DNA from: Melieria omissa | Lineage: Eukaryota > Arthropoda > Insecta > Diptera > Ulidiidae | Length of the DNA stretch: 64,000 nt | Reading direction: 5' to 3' | Assembly: GCA_963971225.1 (NCBI GenBank) | Contig: OZ020269.1 | Span: 20,024,921 to 20,088,920 of the forward strand | In this document: positions 58,862 to 64,000 of the stretch, piece by piece | Numbering within the stretch: the stretch's first letter is position 1 | How the letters are laid out: each line of letters begins with the position of its first letter | Made by a program: the position numbers and the translations under genes | Notes under the pieces: generated by a model | What the model was told of the DNA's origin: nothing | Database searches by the model: none | The model's input: the letters and a program-made list of their open reading frames with translations, nothing else

Positions 58862-61101
58862 TTACAGCGTAAAGTCATATTTTTCGAATTTCTTGCGAAA
58901 ACTCTGCACCATGGCCACCTCCTCGTCTTTGTCCAATTTGCAATCCTTCCAATCGACTTTCTCATCGCAATTTAGCAAATTCTCCGAGCAGAAAACGTCT
59001 CTGAAGTTAAACGCTTTTTAGGTAAATCAAATTTTGCTGAGAAGCGTTAACTAAATACCTGGCAAAATGCAACGGAAAATGCTTCATTTGACGCGTAATC
59101 ATTGTGCTGTCGTCGGGTAGTTCGGCCACAAAGTAGGGACCCTGTTGCGGCAGCATCTGCGAGGAAGTAAGTGCGGGCAGCGTTTCAAATTGTAGATTAA
59201 ATTCCTCAGCTTTGTCCTGCGAGAATAAAAAATTGTGTTGATTAACAAAAGAAGATTGTAAAACATTACTAAATAAGTTCTGTGCACCTCAAAGGCGTGC
59301 TTGATCTTCCACGCGTAGCCCTCATCAATGCCGAGTGCGTTTATCTGCAGATGCGATGACTTGTAGTGGCGCTCGGTGAAGCAAACAACCTGCCCGTGTG
59401 CGCTGAAAAAATCGCGCAGCGCTTTCTTGAACTTGGCCAGCTCCTGCCAGTCGCTATCGGCCAACAACGACGCCGACGATATGTGCGTAATGGATAGAAT
59501 CAGCACATGAAAATCATTTATTGGTCCCTTGGCCAGCGCCAGGTAGAAATTCTCGCCTATGGAAATCACCAAATGTTTCTCCACATCCGGCGAGGACAAA
59601 CAGAACCAGCATTTTTCTACAGGAAAATTAAACAAATTGGAGCTTTTATAACTAAGTGGAATAAATGCGCCATAAAACCTTGATCGATGTTCATGATTCT
59701 TGGACGTTTATCTTGGCGGTTTCCGCCACTGCGACGCTTGCGATTGTCATCGCCGCTTCTGTGCATGTCGTAGAAATATTGTTTGTTATCCGATTGCTGC
59801 AAATAGAAAGTAGTAAAGAAAGGCGGAAACTACGAAAACTAGGTGCAGGTTTTAAAAGGTTTTAAATGCTTACGCTTTCGCCGCGCACTATGCAGTCGCT
59901 GAAATCAAAGCCCACATAGGGGCAACTGGTTTCGTTGGTGGTCTTCTGTATCAACTCCAGCACGCGCATCTTCTCGACCGGCGTCAAGCTCAAAGCATAC
60001 ACATACTTCTCTTTGGCTGCATTGCCCACGTCTGCCAACGAAATGAAGCGCGTGCACAGCTCCAGTTGCGTAATCTGATCGGCGGGTATTCTGCAGTGAA
60101 AATGGAAATTGCAATGAGAATTCAAAAAAATCTGAAGCAACGAGAATTCGCGATTTCTGAAGGCAATATGAAGGCTTTGTTTGTATACCCAAGGTATGCC
60201 AGATATATGAAGAGTTCTTTACCTAAACGGCGGCGGCTCGAAATGTTTTCCGTTCAGTGCGCAGAAATGATAACGTGGCTTGATTTCTTTGCACAAAAAC
60301 GATATCAGTTTGGAGGCATTTTTCTAAAAAGCAAAATAACAACAAATTAACAACTCATGTGAAAAAAGGCTTTTGCAAGTAATTTCACAAAACTAGCAAC
60401 CAACATTATCTGCCATCATTCCATGCGGCCACTGTGAGGTCAGCAGTATGTCCACACCCTTGTAATCGCTGGCGGAACTCTTGCAGACCAGACAGGAATT
60501 TCGTATGGCAGCAATGTCCTCCTTGTTGAAGTGATACTCGTCACTGGCACCAGTGGCAGGCGCCTCCACGCCACTCAAATAAACAATCTTGACGCCCGAG
60601 CTGAGCGTGTACAAGCCGCGCTTGCCTGCAAATGCCACAGCCATGAAAAATACTCATTTAATATTTGAGAGTAGATTGTCATACTAACCCAAATAAGTTA
60701 AATTGCTGCAAATTTCACCATCGTCTATGTCCGCGTAGAACTGCTGCTGACTCTGGGCATTGGGACCCAATATGTATGTGGGCACTGGTACTGAAAAGGC
60801 AATAAATTTGTATCGATTGAATCCCGCTTAGTAGAAATGTATGCCCATACTTTGCTTGCAGCCATTCTTGTACGCAATTAGTTCATCGTTTTGCTCCACT
60901 GTGCCAAAGAAATCGCCAACACAAAGCAAAATCTCGAAAGGACCCGCTTTTTTGTTGATACTTTCCACGCGCTGAAAGAGCTGCTTGAATTTGCCGCGCA
61001 CATCGCCAGCAACCAAACTGCAAATAGTTCGAGAACAGCTGAGTGATGGGTTGGGTTTTTTATTTAAAGTTTTGTACTTACACTTTTATTTTTGCATCCA
61101 T
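58862..61101 (-). CDS. CWF19L1: CWF19-like protein 1
   Basis: Exons, 5' to 3' on the minus strand: 61101-61082, 61017-60851, 60790-60689, 60625-60405, 60323-60223, 60090-59874, 59796-59679, 59616-59288, 59216-59059, 59000-58862; 523 residues. Seen: N-terminal metallophosphatase-like region (VLVAGDVRGKF, then LLCVGDFFG; QWPHGM); a basic middle (NRKRRSGGNRQDKRPR); a CwfJ N-terminal-type domain, HIT-like (CWFCLSSPDVEKHLV and ERHYKSSHLQINALG); and a CwfJ C-terminal domain (FRKKFEKYDFTL). Known: this family relates to yeast Drn1/Cwf19, linked to lariat debranching and the spliceosome; human CWF19L1 is similar in length. The first exon codes only about seven residues. I believe the Drosophila orthologue is CG7741. 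Confidence 0.94.
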
Positions 61102-62269
61102 TTACAGATTGAAACTACGTAAAAATGTAAACGAAAATGAAGCAAAGCAGCAGCCAATCGTTTGTTTACGTTTATTTTGACCTTTCACTGTCTGCTTCAA
61201 TTCAGCTGTTTCCAGGTGAAAGAGACGAATATATTGAAAACAGTGTTGCCAGATATAAAATCATAGCAATAGTTTGAATAAGTTCCGATTGGATGTATCT
61301 TCCTTGAAAAGTCCGATTGGAAATAACACTGAAGTTGATAAGCAACAACATATATATTAGAGATCAACGATAAACTAACTATTCTTTACAATTCACTACT
61401 ATAAATTACTTTCAATGACTGACTTCAGGGTATCGTTGGCATTGAATAAAAATGTTCTATGTGTTTGCTCTGCAGCAAAACAAGCACTACATGGTTTGAA
61501 AAATGCGAAAAAGCGGGAATAAAATAAAATAGCGGTAAATCGAAGCAACTACGCCGAGTGCATTGCGAGTGCAGTAGAACTTAATTTCAAGTGTGTGCAG
61601 CAGTTCAGTTGAGTGCATTGTGTATAAAATACCAAAAATAATAATTAAAAGTGTATTTATTCCCATTGTGCAATCACAAAGGAACAAGGAACAGATCATA
61701 CTTCATATTGGCAAGTTCAATTTCAGTTTTGTTCTATTAGTTCTATGTGTATGATATTAAAGTTCTATTGTCTTGTCGCCCATTACTCGCTTTTAGTACA
61801 CATCTCTCACCACAAATTACTCTAAAATTTCTTTAAATCCCATAACGTTCTCTAACCCATCATTAAAATCAAAAACCCAAGCAATTGCAGCCACTCAAAC
61901 ACATTTTTATTAATATTTTTTTTCAAAGAGTAATTAATTTTAGGCGAAATTGTATGATTGGTTTCATGGAATATGGATTCCCGTGAACGTACATTGAATC
62001 ATTTCCGAGTCATTATAAATCTTAGGAATTCGTACAATATTTCGTGCTGCTGTGTTACAGTGAAAATTTTTTCTGCAGAGATTGCATTCTACATGATTTG
62101 CACACAGGTTTCAATGGCCTAGCATCAACCAGGGTAGGTAGGTAAAAGTATAAAGCGTGCGAATAATAGTGAATAATTTAATAAACAGAACTCGCTTAAA
62201 TTACAGCCTTCAGAGCGGCAATAGGTGCGCAACAAACAACTCTAGACAACTGTCGTGTGTGCCATTCCT
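61102..62269. other. Intergenic between CWF19L1 and UBXN6
   Basis: Presumably the CWF19L1 promoter (next to 61101) and the UBXN6 3' flank. No third gene was seen. Confidence 0.5.
61906..61911 (-). promoter_or_regulatory. Possible UBXN6 polyadenylation signal
   Basis: TTTATT on the plus strand (AATAAA on minus), 359 bp after the UBXN6 stop. Confidence 0.35.
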
Positions 62270-63881
62270 CTAGAGCGTTTGCACCAGCATTAGCAGCTCT
62301 TCTCTTAGGTAATTCACATCGTTCGCAGTTTCGCCTGGTACCGTAAACAGAAGCAGTATGTTTGGAATGAGTCTGTAAGCAAGAGTTCAATCAAAAATGG
62401 TATACAAGACTAACATAACAAGTCCTTCACTCACCGCAAATCGTATAAAGTCTTTTCCATATCGTCCTCTGAGAATTTTCCATCGCTGGTGGCCACTAAA
62501 TTGAACTCCAGTGTCTCGTCCATCAAACACGATTGTACAAACTCGTATATATCGCTTATTTTCTCGTATACATTAAAGGTGCCCTGCAATAGCATTTCAA
62601 AGAGTACAAATTATTCTCTGCAGCACTTTACTACACAACTTTCAAACCTACTTGAATATAAAGTCCATTGGGGAACTTGACGCGCACGAGTGCAAATCGA
62701 TACATGCGCAAGTTGCGCTGCTCTTCGCGTTCGCGCATTGCCTTTGTTTTCAGGACTTGCGCGCTCTCGATGGCTTCGCTGCGCAGCTGCTGTTCGCGCT
62801 TGATTTCTTCGGGCGAGATGCGGTAGAAGTCGTCCGGCAACTCAACGCGCCTTGCCTGTGACGGCAACAATACTTTGATATTGCGATCCAACTCTAGATT
62901 AATGGGTTCGGCGTTCTTAAGTCCTTCCAGCAGCGCTGGCAGATCAAAGCCCGCTTCCATTTCGTCTTTGGACCACAGCAAGAACGGCTCGTTGTCAATT
63001 TCCACCTCGCGAAAACCAGCAGCCAGCAGAAAGTCTAGCGCACCCTCCACGTAGCGCACCTTCTCGCTAAAGATTCTGCAAATATAAAACGTACGCTTGA
63101 TATGCAATGCTGGCAAACATCCCCGAGCTAACTACCTATTGGACATGCGTATTTTGAAGTATTTCTCCTCATCTGGATGGTTAATAATGTTCTCCAGATA
63201 TTTTGTAAGCGTCTGCACGCAGTCCTCCACCTGACGAATTAGAATTTAAGTAGTCAGTTGTAGATTTTCAAAATGAAGCAACTGTCGCACCTTCTCTTTC
63301 GTGTTGCAATTGTAGATAATAAGACACGCAGTCAGCCCGCGGTCTGTCTCTAGTTGCTGATACAGGAATTCCTTGATCCTTACTTTCCATTCCTTCTTGG
63401 GCAGCACTTCTTCGCCGATCAGCGGACAGCGGAAAAACACGCCTTGACAGGCCAAATTCCGTCGTTCAACCGAGGCGGTTGAGTTAGTTGAAATTTCACT
63501 TTCCTTCAGCTTGCGTTCGGCTTCAAGCTCGCGCTTTGCTTGCGCTTTAATAGCCGCCAATGACGTGTTAAATTCCTTCGTATCCTTGGTATCCACGCGC
63601 TGCAAAGCGGCTTCTGCGGCCGCACGCGCCGCCGCACTCAACGCTTTGCGCTTTGGTGGCACATAAGCATTCGGTGACGGTTTGCGCTGTGAGCTTGTTG
63701 GCTGCGGTGCTGGCGCATTAAGTGCGCGTCCCTGACCCATGCTGCTGCCTCCTAGCTTCAGCTGTCAATTATAAAAAGCGCAATTATCAATGCAGTGGCC
63801 CACAGTGAGCAACGCAGTGCTACAAACCTTAAAAGCTGCCTCCTCCTTCTTACGAGAGAAGAATTTTTTTATCTTTGACAT
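62270..63881 (-). CDS. Gint3: UBX domain protein 6 (p97/VCP cofactor)
   Basis: Exons, 5' to 3' on minus: 63881-63828, 63761-63291, 63230-63136, 63075-62652, 62583-62435, 62372-62270; 431 residues. Seen: a basic start (MSKIKKFFSRKK); an Ala/Lys-rich region with a coiled-coil-like KAQAKRELEAERKLKE; a PUB domain at about 176-260 (TLTKYLENIINHPDEEKYFKI, then YVEGALDFLLAAGF); a coiled Glu/Arg helix; and a C-terminal UBX domain at about 330-425 (RVKFPNGLYIQGTF). PUB followed by UBX is diagnostic of UBXN6/UBXD1, which binds p97/VCP in endolysosomal and ER-linked degradation. The length is close to the human protein (about 441). I recall the Drosophila orthologue as Gint3; that symbol is from memory. 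Confidence 0.94.
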
Positions 63882-63904
63882 TTTGAAAGGCTACACGAAA
63901 AACT

Positions 63905-63984
63905 CTATATTCTGGGTGAATGTTCTTTGGGTAGTTTTAGTTTTGCCACCGATAATTTCAGCTCCTCTATCTCCTTTAGGGTGC
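63905..63984 (-). CDS. Possible last exon of an upstream minus-strand gene
   Basis: On the minus strand a TTGCAG acceptor precedes 63984. After two bases finishing a split codon, 25 codons run TLKEIEELKLSVAKLKLPKE and a few more residues to TAG at 63907-63905. The stretch is helix-like with heptad-spaced Leu, as in a coiled coil. The stop is only 23 bp before the UBXN6 start. It may be a real terminal exon cut by the window edge or a UBXN6 5' untranslated exon that happens to be open. Confidence 0.4.
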
Positions 63985-64000
63985 CTGCAATGCAAAGCGA

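Overview
The window is nuclear DNA of a higher fly (Diptera, Schizophora). It has AT-rich intergenic DNA, multi-exon genes with short GT-AG introns, and fly-type gene families: NompA, peritrophin-A mucin, MADF-BESS factor, farnesyl diphosphate synthase, CWF19L1 and UBXN6/Gint3. A tRNA-derived SINE at 5.8 kb and 15.9 kb resembles an interspersed repeat I recall from tephritid fruit flies. A tephritid is therefore my best guess, but the sequence alone does not prove it. All exon models were built by hand from ORFs, splice consensus and frame continuity; every gene model keeps one frame across all junctions.

Layout. 1-17.0 kb: no gene I can support. This stretch is a transposon graveyard: two hAT-like families with 8-bp target duplications, two copies of a TTAA-flanked (piggyBac-like) MITE, two SINE copies, a LINE RNase H remnant, two degenerate mariners and tandem repeats. 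Several insertions are nested. 17.0-29.4 kb (+): nompA, 23 exons, five PAN domains, an Arg/Asp/Tyr/Pro-rich linker, a ZP domain, a furin-like site and a transmembrane segment. Its last intron (5 kb) holds a 730-bp MITE, three stacked tandem arrays and two candidate alternative last exons. 29.4-36.0 kb: intergenic, with a LINE whose reverse transcriptase is split by a mariner. 36.06-46.36 kb (+): a secreted chitin-binding mucin of about 2905 residues with three peritrophin-A domains and about 33 copies of a 42-residue Ser/Thr/Asp repeat. 47.24-48.88 kb (+): a MADF-BESS transcription factor. 50.3-58.45 kb (+): farnesyl diphosphate synthase with a mitochondrial-type N-terminus; its 5.7-kb first intron holds a LINE tail, a pogo-like MITE and an internally deleted mariner. 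58.86-61.10 kb (-): CWF19L1, tail to tail with FPPS. 62.27-63.88 kb (-): UBXN6/Gint3, with a possible last exon of another minus-strand gene ending 23 bp upstream of its start codon.

The genes do not form one pathway. NompA and the mucin are both apical extracellular-matrix proteins. FPPS makes the C15 isoprenoid used for prenylation, dolichol, ubiquinone and juvenile hormone. CWF19L1 belongs to a splicing/lariat-debranching family and UBXN6 is a p97/VCP cofactor. I found no new multi-gene system. The most notable items are the trimeric higher-order repeat in the mucin, the alternative NompA tails, the split MADF domain, and nested insertions whose empty sites can be read from the sequence.
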